Shown: positions 15,348 to 25,873 of the stretch, one piece after another
Layout: every line of letters starts with the position of its first letter
How positions within the stretch are numbered: position 1 is the stretch's first letter
DNA from: Acinetobacter bereziniae
GTDB taxonomy: Bacteria; Pseudomonadota; Gammaproteobacteria; Pseudomonadales; Moraxellaceae
Assembly (NCBI GenBank): GCA_009912575.1
Contig: WNDP01000031.1
Coordinates: 1 to 35,856 of the forward strand
DNA: 35,856 nucleotides
Direction: 5' to 3'
Notes under the pieces: generated by a model
What the model saw: the letters and a program-made list of their open reading frames with translations, nothing else
The model's database searches: none
What the model was told of the DNA's origin: nothing
Translations under genes and position numbers: made by a program

Positions 15348-18300
15348 TCATTGAGTCACCCCACTCGTCGCAGGTTGCGGTGCTGCACTTGATGCAGGCG
15401 CCTGCGGTTTAGGTGCTGCCGATGGTACTGCACCACCAAATGGCGATGAAGCTTGTGGATTAGACGCTGTTGCAGGTGCTTGCTGCGCAGCGACCACCAA
15501 TGCCGCTTTAGGGCTAGTGACTCGATCTACCAGTTTTAAGCCCACATAACCACGATTTGAACCAATTGGATTAGAGGCATTACCACTGATTAAACGGAAC
15601 TGTAATTTCACAAACAAATCGCTGTTTTGTTTGCTGGCCCATGTCATTTCGAAACTTCCATTGAGTGGCTTACGTTGCGCACTATCAATTAACTTGTTAA
15701 TCCCGTACTCACCCGGCTCTTCAAATATCGTATGGGTCTGACCATCTAAGTCAATTGCTGTAATACGTGCCCTAGGAATTGCCCCAGGGTTTGGCCACAT
15801 AAAGTTTACCCATTGTTGGATACCGTTTTCGTAAACTAAACGCTGCCCATCAATATCAATGGTATAGGACAATAACTTGTTATTCGGTATCGGATAGAAC
15901 TGGAAGTTTGATTGGTTGGCTGCTGGAGCACCGCCACCTGTGCCTCCTGCTGAAGCACCATTGATTGGTGTTGTATATTGCTCAAAATTCATCACGAATT
16001 CTGGGTTCAAGCCAACCCCCATATTTTTCCAAGTTTTTGAAGACAAGGTATAACCACGACGAATCACAAATGGATCCAGCGTTTCTTTTACAAACTTTGA
16101 GATGCTTCCGTTATCACCAAAAATTTGGCTAATTTCATTACTGGTCGCTTGAATAGTTCCTGATGAATTAAATGGAACTTTTTGTGAAAGTGTTTGGTTA
16201 AATGGTTGATATGCTTGCAATGTCCACAGTTTGTTAATTTCATCCTGTGCTGGACTCAATAAACTATCAAATGATTGTGTGAGTGGGCTAACCAAAAGCT
16301 TTTGAACCATTTGCTGATCCAACTCACCTAAACCAACAGTCAGTTTTTCATCAACAACTTTCTGCGTCGCATTAAATACTGAACTTTGGTCATTAATGGT
16401 TTGTTTTGCTAACGCCAATGCGCTTGGACCAAAGTCACCCGCACTACGAAGATCATTCAGTTTGCTTCTGACTTGAGCCATGTTCTGTAAATAGTCATCA
16501 AGCAATGACTTGTCTTGTAAATCATCACGCTTACGTACCAATTGATAGAACACTTGGAACTGTTGAGAAATTTGTCCTTGTGTCTGGTTAGACGCGCGTT
16601 GGATCTCATCAGATTTACCCTGACCGAGCACTTTACGCTTGAACCAAGCAACAAAACCTGTTTGTGGTGCGGCAAGTTCTGCTTGAACCACAGGGTTATC
16701 CCAGCTGGTTTCTTTCGCAACACGGTCAATATAGGTACGGATTGGCGAGTTTTGTGGTTCACCCAACACATCCATAATCTTCGCTTGCTGAACAAAATCA
16801 GGGCCTTTTGCATAATGGGTAGCGTTAATAAACTTTTTCCATTCTGCAATATATTCTTGCTTATACAGTTGCGTCAGCTGTTTACGAATTTGATCTGGAC
16901 TACCACTAAATGTTAAATCGTCAGACTGCGTACTATTCAATACCCAATCTTTGGTATCTGTTGGTTTGTTTGCAGCGTCTTCAATCGCTTTATCAACATA
17001 TTCATCCCACGCTTTCTGGGTGAATATTCCCGGTAAAGCATAACCGCCCAACATCACATTACGATTCGTTTCACCCACAATTTGTGCCACAGTGACAGCA
17101 GGATATCGAACGGCTGCACGCATTTTGATTTCGTTATAGACACGATCACGTGCAGGCATACCACGAACGACTGAGAGTAATACTTGACGAGTTTGATCGA
17201 CGAGCTGAGCATCTGACTCTAAAACTGGGAATTTTTTATCATTGGCTAAAGTCATTGAATAGCTCAAGATTTTTTCAGCTTTTTGAATCATTTCTCCACG
17301 TGGCATTTGCCCACGGTTGGTATCTAACCATGAACGCCAGAAACGTGTAACTTGATCGCTTAAATGGCTTGCATCCATATATTGTGGATTACTCATCATA
17401 AGATAAGCTTTCAATGCATTATAAGCATCTTGCGGGTTGGTATCTGAGGGCTCAGATGCAATTTGGTTTGAAGAGGTTTGTTTAATTACTACATTGACAT
17501 GATTTTGCTTAAGTGTTTGTTCATTGCCTTTAACACGTTGCAAATACTGCGCAATGTTTTGCTGACTCGGCGCCAAGACAATCTGTCTCACGCCTTTTAA
17601 ATACTCCGCTTTTAATTTTTCTTTTAACTCATTTCCTTGATATAAACCAAACGAGAACTTTAAAGGGCGATGCTGATCAAAGTCATCCAACTGCTCTAAA
17701 CGTTGTTGCAAAATCAGTAAAGCATCAATTTGGGTTGAAAGCTCTTGACCTGAGGTTTGTTCCATTTGGACAACTTTATTGAGGTCTGCTTGTACATCAG
17801 CGATCAATTGCTGATTATTGCGATAAGACCAAACCCATAAGCCTAAAATAATTGAAACATCCAATAATGATGCAATAAATCCCAAATAGCGCTTACGTTT
17901 TGTGGTTGGGTTAATGTGCTGTTTAACTAAATTCTTATCTTTAAGAATAACCTCTGAGAATAACCCTTTTAGGAAGTAACCATGATTTTGAGAAATGGAG
18001 TTCTGCGGAATACCATACCATGTTCACTATTTGGGATTTTAGATAATTGAAAGTCATCAACAATCTGCTCAGTCATCGGGCTTTCAATAACACCCTCTTG
18101 CAACGCACTGGTAAAATAGAAACCACGGAATACTGGTTTAAACTGATATGGATTTTCTTCAAACAAAGTACCGATGAAGGTTTTTAATACTGGTTTTAAT
18201 GTCTTAAACTCAAGTGGAAAGGTCATCACACTTGGAGAAATATTTTGGGCATGACGGCGACTTAAATGCGTTGTACTGACACCTTTTAAGCCATCATATA

Positions 18301-19091
18301 AAATGTTGTAGTGTTTCTCGAAATGCTCTGCTGCATTTTGTGATGATTCAGGGTCATAAGGTAAAGTTGCACCCCAGACTTGATCAAATTCCGCTGCTTC
18401 ATAGCATTCAAAGAATTCGGTAAAGCCTGCAATCAAATCCATTTTAGAGAAAACCAGATACACTGGCGCAAAGATTTCCAATCGTTCAGTTAAGTCTTGG
18501 ATACGTGCTCTTAAACTCTTTGCCAATTTGATTGATTTTTCAGGACTTTGGCTGACCAACTCAGCCACGCTTACAATCACAATCAAACCATTGATCGGTG
18601 CTTTTGAACGATTCTTTTTCAGGATATTTAAAAAACCTAGCCATTCTGAATGATCTTCTGAATACACAGAATAACGTCCAGCTGTATCCAGCAATACTCC
18701 TTCTGTAGAGAAAAACCAATCACAGTTTCGAGTACCACTGAGCCCAGAAGACACCACTTTTTGATGGGTTTCTTCAAATGGGAATTTCAATCCAGAATGA
18801 TAAATTGCTGAACTTTTACCTGCGGCAGGGTTACCAATCACCATATACCATAGTAATTCATAAAGGGCAGCATTTCCGCTTTTGTCACCCAATTTAGATT
18901 TACGAATCAATTGAATCGAATCTTTCATCTGTTGATTGATCAGATTTAATTCTTCTTTGTCTTTTTGTTTTCCGTATTCCGCTGTGTTGTCTTGCTCAAT
19001 GGCTTCAGCCAAAGCTTCACCTTGTTCAGCATGCTTACGGCGTTGGATTTGTGATGTATTGCCATGCATAGCTTAAAATTGTTTGTATCAT
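15348..19091 (-). pseudogene. tssM: T6SS inner-membrane protein TssM, disrupted twice
   Basis: TssM (IcmF-like) spans the inner membrane and joins baseplate and outer envelope. Two large frames cover it. 17969-19069 has the cytoplasmic NTPase-like domain with P-loop GNPAAGKS and DTAGRYSV. 15348-17885 holds a membrane segment (FIASLLDVSIILGLWVWSY), the periplasmic domain and a Pro/Ala-rich tail. They join if one base is added in the four-T run at 17986-17989, which restores LKNHGYFLKGLFSEVILKDK. At the 5' end an ATG at 19089-19091 opens MIQTILSYAWQYITNP and then stops. The P-loop part resumes in another frame at QRRKHAEQ, with no membrane helices between. This implies deletion of the helix-coding segment near 19041-19048. 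A functional protein is unlikely. Confidence 0.85.
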
Positions 19092-19125
19092 TTTCTCTAT
19101 TTCTTTCTAAATTTGTCTGTAATCT

Positions 19126-20517
19126 CTATGCAAACTCAGTCCCAACAAGTACTTGGGTTTGCTGATGTTCAGCACTATAAACATAGCCATACAACTCATC
19201 TTTAAAGTGCAAACTCAACATAAAACCAAAAACTTTGGCTAAAGATTGGGTATGTCCTAAACTACTTTTACTGTAAAGATAGTGATGTGCTTCAATCGTT
19301 GTTTCTGCAAAGTTTTGCTCTAATCTTTTTAACAGTTTGATCTCCGTTGGATCATCTAACACTAAAACAAAAGGTTGTTCTTGTTCAAACTGTTCAACTT
19401 GATCTAAATTCAACTCTTTTAATGTTTTCAATGCCTGATCAGAATTCAACGCAATCCGAATATACTTGCTTGGCTGTAAGTTTTGCAATTCAACCTGTGA
19501 ATTGGTTATGCAACAGGTACCAATATATTCGGATGGAACATATTTTTCTGTCATCCATGTTCGATCATCAATGGTTTCTTGATCAATTTCAGAATCAACC
19601 ACCATAAATAATGAAACTTCAGCATCCAATGTTTGAGTTCTTTTCAACAACTTAATCCAATCATGATATGCCGTTGTTTCGCCCCAATAATGATATTCAG
19701 TATGAAATTGCTGATCAATGATACCAAGCTCTGTAAGATATTGGTGAATCAATTCAGCACCAAAATTTTCATCCCACGTATGAAACAAATTCTCAGGCAA
19801 AATCAGATGAACATTTAGACGATTCAGCTGCGGTACTGCTTCTGCAACCTGTTGCTCGACAGGTTCATCTTCATATTCTTGATGCGGGTTAATCCACGCA
19901 GGACGCATGCGATATTCATGTGCAAGTTTAGCATCATAAAACAAAGCTGAATTTTTTAAGTGCTCTGCAATTTGATGAAGCATATCCGTATTTTGTTCAA
20001 GCTGTTGCTGAATTAAAGCTGCGATACGCTTTTGGCGACTCGATAGACTTGGATACTCATCTTCATCTGGCGCTTCTTCAAGGCTTTGCACACGCAAAGA
20101 CAGGATAGGTAAGCCATAACTATTAATGAGCGCTTGATCAAGTGCAGGGCTGACAACATCTTGCAGTTGCTCAATATGCGCTTCGTTTTCACCGATGGCA
20201 CTTAAACTGGTTGCTGAATATACCTTTAACTTCACCCATTCAATTTCTGCATCTTGAGTTTCAACGATATTTTGCTGTTCTGAGCGTTGTTCTTGTTCAA
20301 GTTTTTGCTGCTCTTTCTTGTCTTGGCGACTTTGATAGAACTTTTTCAGCAACATCGGTGTCAAAAGTAATAGTGTAATTGCAGCAGGGATTAGTCCAAA
20401 GAAAATCACAAAATCCTGACTACTTGGATCATATTTAATATCGCGCCAGCAAAACACAACGATCGCTGAAACCAGTAAAACCACACTGATCAATGTTGCT
20501 AAAATTATTTTTATCAT
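19126..20517 (-). CDS. T6SS-locus membrane protein of unknown function
   Basis: The 463-residue protein has two N-terminal membrane segments (IILATLISVVLLVSAIVVF and FFGLIPAAITLLLLTPMLL). A charged coiled-coil stretch rich in Gln, Glu and Lys (about 65-95) follows, then a large cytoplasmic-looking domain. I recognise no catalytic motif. It lies between tssG and tssM, starting directly after tssG (its ATG overlaps the tssG stop region), and corresponds to one of the Acinetobacter-specific T6SS-associated (asa) genes at this position. A role in envelope complex assembly is likely from context. The frame is intact. Confidence 0.7.
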   Translation of the reverse strand: MIKIILATLISVVLLVSAIVVFCWRDIKYDPSSQDFVIFFGLIPAAITLLLLTPMLLKKFYQSRQDKKEQQKLEQEQRSEQQNIVETQDAEIEWVKLKVYSATSLSAIGENEAHIEQLQDVVSPALDQALINSYGLPILSLRVQSLEEAPDEDEYPSLSSRQKRIAALIQQQLEQNTDMLHQIAEHLKNSALFYDAKLAHEYRMRPAWINPHQEYEDEPVEQQVAEAVPQLNRLNVHLILPENLFHTWDENFGAELIHQYLTELGIIDQQFHTEYHYWGETTAYHDWIKLLKRTQTLDAEVSLFMVVDSEIDQETIDDRTWMTEKYVPSEYIGTCCITNSQVELQNLQPSKYIRIALNSDQALKTLKELNLDQVEQFEQEQPFVLVLDDPTEIKLLKRLEQNFAETTIEAHHYLYSKSSLGHTQSLAKVFGFMLSLHFKDELYGYVYSAEHQQTQVLVGTEFA

Positions 20518-21510
20518 TTATGAAGCTCCAATCAGCGCATAACAGGTTTCATCATTGTCACTTTGAGTTTTTGGCATTACAAAAGCACCCTGTGCCAAAC
20601 CAACTTGTGCTGTTGAACTCAACTGCAAGGGCTGAACCTCTTCTTTCGCCAATACCAAACGCAAATCAACCAATAAAGTTGGACTACACCAACTCTGAAG
20701 TATTTTTTTTAATTTTTTGCTTAGCTTTTTCTTCGGTAAAAATTCTAAATATTGGTCATGAGTCAATGGACCAATCTGAATTTCTATTTTTCCATCTATT
20801 TGTCGAATAGTTTCCCCACAAAAAGTATTTACCCCTAAGAGAAAAGGCTGTTTACCACCTAATTTGGTTCTTTGTTCATCCCCTAACTTAAACTTTTCAG
20901 CGATATATTCTTTGACTTCGACGGGATGATTAAATACACAGGTCAACATGGTTTTCAATGCATGTGCTGTATTATTTTGTCCCTGCATCAGCCCTGAAAA
21001 CTCAGCAAAATAATCATCTAAATCACTTTGCTGATGCTGAGTGCGAATATAACCATTTAATGCATGTAATATTTCTAAGTAATTATTTTCTTTTTCAATT
21101 TCATAACGTACAGGTAAGTTATAGCTCAGGCTTGCATCCACAAACTGGGCCGTGAGTTTATGGTTAAATAAACCCAAAAACTTTTGCACCTCTACCCGTT
21201 GTTTCCGTGGCGCCTGCTTGACTTTGTTGGTATAGGTATAAGGCATCGCACCTTGCATACCCGTTAAACCCACAATCAAATTGGTCATGTGAACCTTATC
21301 ATCAACTTGTTCTAAGGATTCAATTTCATGCTTTGGAAAGTTGAGGTTCAAAGAACTTTCAAAAAGAAAATCATCCGACCAACTTTTTAACGTCTTTACA
21401 CTCGGTGCATGTCTAAATAGTCGAGTTGACTGTACAAATTCAAAAGCTGTAGGGGTTTTAAAAAGCTCGTCGACTACAGAAGCTTCTTGCCACCAACGTT
21501 CTGTACGCAT
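20518..21510 (-). CDS. tssG: T6SS baseplate protein TssG
   Basis: TssG forms the baseplate wedge with TssF, TssE and TssK. The 330-residue protein shows the family pattern: an N-terminal FEFVQSTRLF, then VGLTGMQGAMPYTYT (the L.G..G.LP element), FNHKL and late LGVNTFCGETIRQIDGKIEIQIGPL. Length is normal. Its start lies 37 bases inside the 3' end of tssF, so the two are translationally linked. It is followed without a gap by the 463-residue membrane protein. Confidence 0.88.
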   Translation of the reverse strand: MRTERWWQEASVVDELFKTPTAFEFVQSTRLFRHAPSVKTLKSWSDDFLFESSLNLNFPKHEIESLEQVDDKVHMTNLIVGLTGMQGAMPYTYTNKVKQAPRKQRVEVQKFLGLFNHKLTAQFVDASLSYNLPVRYEIEKENNYLEILHALNGYIRTQHQQSDLDDYFAEFSGLMQGQNNTAHALKTMLTCVFNHPVEVKEYIAEKFKLGDEQRTKLGGKQPFLLGVNTFCGETIRQIDGKIEIQIGPLTHDQYLEFLPKKKLSKKLKKILQSWCSPTLLVDLRLVLAKEEVQPLQLSSTAQVGLAQGAFVMPKTQSDNDETCYALIGAS

Positions 21511-23282
21511 TGGTATAACTCCTGTTTTGTATTTAAATCTCTCACAAAAACATCAACAAAGCTGTTCATTTGTACTTTTAAATTAAAAATGTGGCTAATT
21601 AACTCACTGAAAATATACAGGCTATGGCCACGGAAAACTTGAACATCGACATCCATCAAGACCTTTACTCCTCGCACAAACATCGGGAAAGGTTTTGCTT
21701 CAACAAGCTTATGCGTAATTTCAAATTCGATTTGTTTGATCGCATCAATAATCAAATGGTTTTCTTTCGATTTTGGTAAATTATAAAGTTCAAGTAATTC
21801 TTTAATATGACTGACCGTATCCCCTTTCATTAACGCAAGCGTATTTAAAGAAAGATGAGAAATAATCCGCCATTGTTCATTTTTATTCATTTCAAATTGA
21901 TAAGGCTCTGTTGGTCTTTTTAAAATCAAGGCACGGCGAGCAACCGTACTGTCATTCAAATTCAAGACATTATTCGATTGACCTAAAGCTTCATATGCCA
22001 ACTCACGGTTCGAACAGAGCAATCTACAGCTGACAAAATCCGACTTAATACTCTGTGGCTCAAGTTGTTTCGAAATAATTGAATACCCCGTTTCCACATA
22101 TTGATTTTGCAAAACAGTAGGATTTAAGGCATAAAAAAACTGAATATCTTCACCATGATAATGACTCATTGCGAAGAAAGGTAAAATAGGATAAACCACT
22201 TGATCCTGATTACTTTTTTCACGAATCAAATTCATTTCAAGTATTGAATACACTTGATAAAATTCAGGATGGTGAGCATCTGTAATGAGTGGGTATTCTA
22301 AGTTTTTATGGTTGATTTTTTGCGGCTCAGCCTGTTTTTCAAATAGATTGACCACTGGGCTAGTAAATAATTTAAAATTCGCCACATTCAATTCTGAATA
22401 ATTTCGAATAATGGCTTGATCGTTTAAATTCAGCTTCAGATGAATTTGAATTTCAAAAGTTAAATTTTCATCTTTGAGCAATTTTAAAAAATCTAAATTT
22501 AAATTTAGATAACTAAATTTTTCTGGAAAACAAAAGTATTCAATCAATAAACGATAAGCATGATGTGTATGCTGATCTATTGGTAATAGACTTTCATCTT
22601 CACGGAATCCCATGACTTCAAAAGGATTATTTATTGCAGTAACTTTTTTATTGATACGCAGACTAAAACTCGTATCCTGATGAAAAATATGATCTAAAAC
22701 TTGCAATGGAAAGTTAGAAATCGCATCTAAATAAATAGGAAGCTTTTCATTTTTCAACCAATTTTTACAAGGATTTAATAACTCGAACTTTAAACTGAGT
22801 GTCGCATTTTGATTCAAATGAATATGCGCACTTGGCGTGGTTTGAAAACTTAAACTTTCCAGCTGGATGGGAAGTAGTTTCACTTCAGTGCTGGTATTAA
22901 ACTCACACTGAACCCCTTTAAAACTTCTTGATTTTAACGTTGTACCCTTTGCAATAATATGAACATCTGTTAATTGCTTTTGCTTGTTTAAATCTTCAAA
23001 ACTCACAACTGAACAAGCAGGAAAATGACGTAAATATTGCGGGAACATCACTTCAAACAAAGAGCGCGTAAAGATGTCATAGCTATCTGCTAATTTTTTA
23101 TCAATACGAGCCGCAATTAAAGAAAAAGCCTGAATCAGGCGCTCAATATGTGGATCATCAATTTGTTCTTGATTTAAAGATAATCTTTGCGCGATTTTGG
23201 GATATTTATCTGCAAATGCGCGTGACTGCTGCCCAAATTCTTGTAGTTGCTTTTCATAATACGGTAAAAGTTCTTCTATCAC
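21474..23282 (-). CDS. tssF: T6SS baseplate protein TssF
   Basis: The 602-residue protein matches TssF (VasA/ImpG): it begins LLPYYEKQLQEFGQQSRAFA and contains DPHIERLIQAFSLIAARI and LFEVMFPQYLRHFPACSVV, all family hallmarks. The C-terminal part has the expected VRGVKVLMDVDVQVFRG. TssF is the largest wedge protein and contacts the sheath platform. It sits 14 bases after tssE and overlaps tssG by 37 bases. The frame is intact and the length typical. Confidence 0.92.
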   Translation of the reverse strand: MIEELLPYYEKQLQEFGQQSRAFADKYPKIAQRLSLNQEQIDDPHIERLIQAFSLIAARIDKKLADSYDIFTRSLFEVMFPQYLRHFPACSVVSFEDLNKQKQLTDVHIIAKGTTLKSRSFKGVQCEFNTSTEVKLLPIQLESLSFQTTPSAHIHLNQNATLSLKFELLNPCKNWLKNEKLPIYLDAISNFPLQVLDHIFHQDTSFSLRINKKVTAINNPFEVMGFREDESLLPIDQHTHHAYRLLIEYFCFPEKFSYLNLNLDFLKLLKDENLTFEIQIHLKLNLNDQAIIRNYSELNVANFKLFTSPVVNLFEKQAEPQKINHKNLEYPLITDAHHPEFYQVYSILEMNLIREKSNQDQVVYPILPFFAMSHYHGEDIQFFYALNPTVLQNQYVETGYSIISKQLEPQSIKSDFVSCRLLCSNRELAYEALGQSNNVLNLNDSTVARRALILKRPTEPYQFEMNKNEQWRIISHLSLNTLALMKGDTVSHIKELLELYNLPKSKENHLIIDAIKQIEFEITHKLVEAKPFPMFVRGVKVLMDVDVQVFRGHSLYIFSELISHIFNLKVQMNSFVDVFVRDLNTKQELYQCVQNVGGKKLL

Positions 23283-23296
23283 GACATACCTACATT

Positions 23297-23770
23297 TTAA
23301 GATCTGGCAGAGATTACATATTGCTGTGTTGTTGGCTTCAGTAAGGCATCAAAGATTACAGGTTCATAGAGCGGGTGAATATTTAAATAGGCTTGAATGC
23401 TTAAGCATAAAGAACCAACATTCTGATCATCTAGCTGCATTTCTACTTTAATTTGTTTTAATCTTGGTTCATGCGCAGCGATAGACTGTTCAATGGACTG
23501 GCAAATTACATCTCGATCAGTAGGATTCGCGGTTGAAAGCCCAACAAAATCAATAATACCAAACTGTACAATAGATTTTTTGGCTAAAGCATAATCATCA
23601 ATATCTAAATCTAGTTTAGCGATTCGGGTATTTAACAAATCTTCTAAATCATGAGCAACAGACTCTCTTAGCTCATGAATGGAAAGCCCTTTTACATAAT
23701 CATCTTCAACAATTAAACGATCAAATAGTGTAGACCGAAACCCATAGGGATAAAGTTGATCTAAATTCAT
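23297..23770 (-). CDS. tssE: T6SS baseplate protein TssE
   Basis: TssE is the gp25-like lysozyme-fold protein that starts sheath polymerisation. The 157-residue product has FRSTLFDRL, LRESVAHDLEDLLNTR and YALAKKSIVQFGI, matching the conserved gp25 Glu-Asp-Leu-Leu-Asn segment. It lies about 65 bases after the hcp stop, separated by a perfect 16-bp hairpin that may set its expression below that of hcp. The frame is intact. Confidence 0.9.
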   Translation of the reverse strand: MNLDQLYPYGFRSTLFDRLIVEDDYVKGLSIHELRESVAHDLEDLLNTRIAKLDLDIDDYALAKKSIVQFGIIDFVGLSTANPTDRDVICQSIEQSIAAHEPRLKQIKVEMQLDDQNVGSLCLSIQAYLNIHPLYEPVIFDALLKPTTQQYVISARS

Positions 23771-23790
23771 AACTGATATTCTTATGATAT

Positions 23791-23826
23791 GAAACAGATA
23801 GGGACTGTGTAGTCCCTATCTGTTTC
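23791..23826 (-). promoter_or_regulatory. Perfect 16-bp hairpin between hcp and tssE
   Basis: gaaacagatagggact (23791-23806) and its exact complement (23811-23826) surround a 4-base loop, starting 9 bases after the full-length hcp stop. No T run follows in the direction of transcription. It probably blocks exonucleases to stabilise abundant hcp mRNA, or partly attenuates reading into tssE. Confidence 0.65.
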
Positions 23827-23835
23827 AACCAACAA

Positions 23836-24344
23836 TTAAGCAGCGTAAGATGCTGTGTTGTTAGAAAGAGACCATTTCTTAGTAACGGCACCTTTAGCAG
23901 AACCGTTAATATCTTGTTGATTATAAGTCCACTCAACCGCAGCATATTTCAAACCAAATGCTTCAGTTGGAACACCTTCTTCATTTACAGTAGGTGTTAC
24001 GCTTGAAACAAGAACATGCTTAAGTTTGATTTGAAGGTACTTGATACGATACGCTTGTCACCATTTGCACGGTAAAAATCAATTTGAACTTCATCAAATG
24101 TATAACCTGCAGAACAAGCTTCCCAAAGTTTAGGACTAGTTGCATCCAAATCTTTAACAAAAAGCATGTCTGAATGTTCTACACGTTCAGCAGTATGACC
24201 ACCAACGCTTGAAGAAGTAGCAGATTTCGGCTGACGGATATTGTGAGACCAAGAATTAACTTCTAGCCAGTTCTTGTGTTCAGAATCACGTGACTCACTA
24301 TCAACTTTGTACTTGCCTTGAAATTGAACGTATATATCTTTCAT
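23836..24344 (-). pseudogene. hcp: T6SS tube protein Hcp (TssD), frameshifted by a 5-bp tandem duplication
   Basis: Hcp hexamers stack into the tube pushed out by the T6SS. The frame starts normally (MKDIYVQFQGKYKVD, WLEVNSWSHNIRQP, AGYTFDEVQIDFYRANGDKRI) and then leaves the family sequence for a short foreign tail, stopping after 115 residues. The cause is visible: gatac occurs twice in a row at 24043-24052 (gtatc on the coding strand). Removing one copy restores KYLQIKLKHVLVSS and the rest, ending SLSNNTASYAA at 23836, for the expected 167 residues with no other change. The truncated product lacks the last third and probably cannot form rings. An ordinary sequencing error is unlikely to duplicate five bases. 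Confidence 0.92.
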
Positions 24345-24391
24345 TGGATTTACCCTTATTTTTTAAAGTTATTATTTAGCCACGCTCTATT

Positions 24392-25873
24392 TTAATTCGA
24401 GGACTGAGGTAACTCAGTGACAAGTCGCAGAGAAACTGACAACTCATCTAACTGGAAATGCGGTCTTAAAAAGACCACAGACTTGTAGTGCCCTGGCTCT
24501 GCAGGATTCTCTACAACTTTTACAGAAGCTTCACGCAGTGGATACTGTGCTTTTGCTTCCTGTGATGCGCCATCATCAAGCAATACGTATTGTGATAGCC
24601 ATTCATTTAAAAATGCTTCAACGTTTCCAGCAGATGCAAAACTTCCGACTTTATCTCGCATCATTGCTTTTAAGTAGTGTGCAATACGAGAAACTGCCAT
24701 GATGTATTGGATTTGGCTAGAAAGCGATGAGTTAGCATTTGCAGTATCGCTGTCATATTTCTTCGGCTTTTGCGTAGACTGTGCACCAAAAAATGCTGCG
24801 TAATCCGTGTTTTTGCAATGTACCAATGGAATAAAGCCCAAATCACTCAATTCTTTTTCACGACGATCTGTGATGGCAATCTCTGTTGGACATTTAAATA
24901 CCACTTCACCATCATTGGTTTTAAAGGTATGTACAGGTAAGCCTTCGACCATACCACCACCTTCAACACCACGAATAGCCGCACACCAACCATGCAAGTC
25001 AAAGGCATTGGTCAAGCGTGTACCGAAAGCATAAGCAGCGTTCATCCACAAATATTCATCGTGGTTTTGACCTGAAACTTCTTCAACAAAATTAAAGCCT
25101 TCAGTTGCCCAACCCTCTTTTGGATCATAAGGCAAACGCCCGAGAACGCGAGGCATGGTTAAAGCAACATAACGCGCATCGTCGCTCTCACGGAAAGAAC
25201 GCCATTGTACATATTCAGCAGTTTCAAACACTTTTGAAACATCACGTGGACGATCAATATCAGTGAATGATTCAAGACCTAACATATTACTGCTTGCAGC
25301 AGAAATGAATGGTGCATGTGATGCTGCTGCAACATGTGAAATTTGTTCTAACAGATACATATCTGATGGTGTACGATCGAACTCAAAGTCACCAATCAAA
25401 GTTGCATAAGGTGCGCCACCAAATGAACCGTATTCTTCTTCATAAACTTTTTTGAACAATGTACTTTGATCGAAATCAGTTGCACCTTGGAAATCTTTAA
25501 TCAGTTCTTTTTTCGTTGTATTTAACATACGAATTTTGATCAATGGATTTGATGGTGACTCTTGGCAGAAATAATATAAACCACGCCAAGTCGATTCAAT
25601 TTTTTGGAAATTCTCATTGTGCATAATTTTGCTGAGTTGCGTCGAAATCAGCGCATCAATTTCTGCAATACGTTTATCAATAGACAAAGACATGTTTTCA
25701 GAAACTGTAATTGTTCCTGCCATGACTTCTTTCGCTAACTCACTGATTAAGCTTTTCGCACGATCATGTTCTTCGTCATTACGTGCAATTCGACTACGCT
25801 CTACAATAGAATCCAGCAGGCTGACTTCTTCAACAGCAGCATCTTGCACAGTATTGGTTTGTAAATTACTCAT
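24392..25873 (-). CDS. tssC: T6SS contractile sheath large subunit TssC (VipB)
   Basis: TssC pairs with TssB to build the contractile sheath around the Hcp tube. The 493-residue protein has the family's N-terminal SLLDSIVERSRIARNDEE, then ESTWRGLYYFCQ, and the gp18-like IGDFEFDRTPSDMYLLEQI. It ends in FLRPHFQLDELSVSLRLVTELP, the typical TssC tail. The ATG at 25873 overlaps the tssB stop by 8 bases (ATGAGTAA), fitting co-translation. hcp follows after about 47 bases. The frame is intact. Confidence 0.94.
   Translation of the reverse strand: MSNLQTNTVQDAAVEEVSLLDSIVERSRIARNDEEHDRAKSLISELAKEVMAGTITVSENMSLSIDKRIAEIDALISTQLSKIMHNENFQKIESTWRGLYYFCQESPSNPLIKIRMLNTTKKELIKDFQGATDFDQSTLFKKVYEEEYGSFGGAPYATLIGDFEFDRTPSDMYLLEQISHVAAASHAPFISAASSNMLGLESFTDIDRPRDVSKVFETAEYVQWRSFRESDDARYVALTMPRVLGRLPYDPKEGWATEGFNFVEEVSGQNHDEYLWMNAAYAFGTRLTNAFDLHGWCAAIRGVEGGGMVEGLPVHTFKTNDGEVVFKCPTEIAITDRREKELSDLGFIPLVHCKNTDYAAFFGAQSTQKPKKYDSDTANANSSLSSQIQYIMAVSRIAHYLKAMMRDKVGSFASAGNVEAFLNEWLSQYVLLDDGASQEAKAQYPLREASVKVVENPAEPGHYKSVVFLRPHFQLDELSVSLRLVTELPQSSN

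Noticed and set aside
17967-19069. A separate 366-residue protein starting at 19069
   Set aside because: Its start (MHGNTSQIQ) lies inside the broken 5' end of tssM and has no ribosome binding site; the sequence is the TssM NTPase domain.
21474-21510. tssF/tssG 37-base overlap as a lesion
   Set aside because: Both proteins have normal family ends and starts, and overlaps of this sort are common in T6SS operons.
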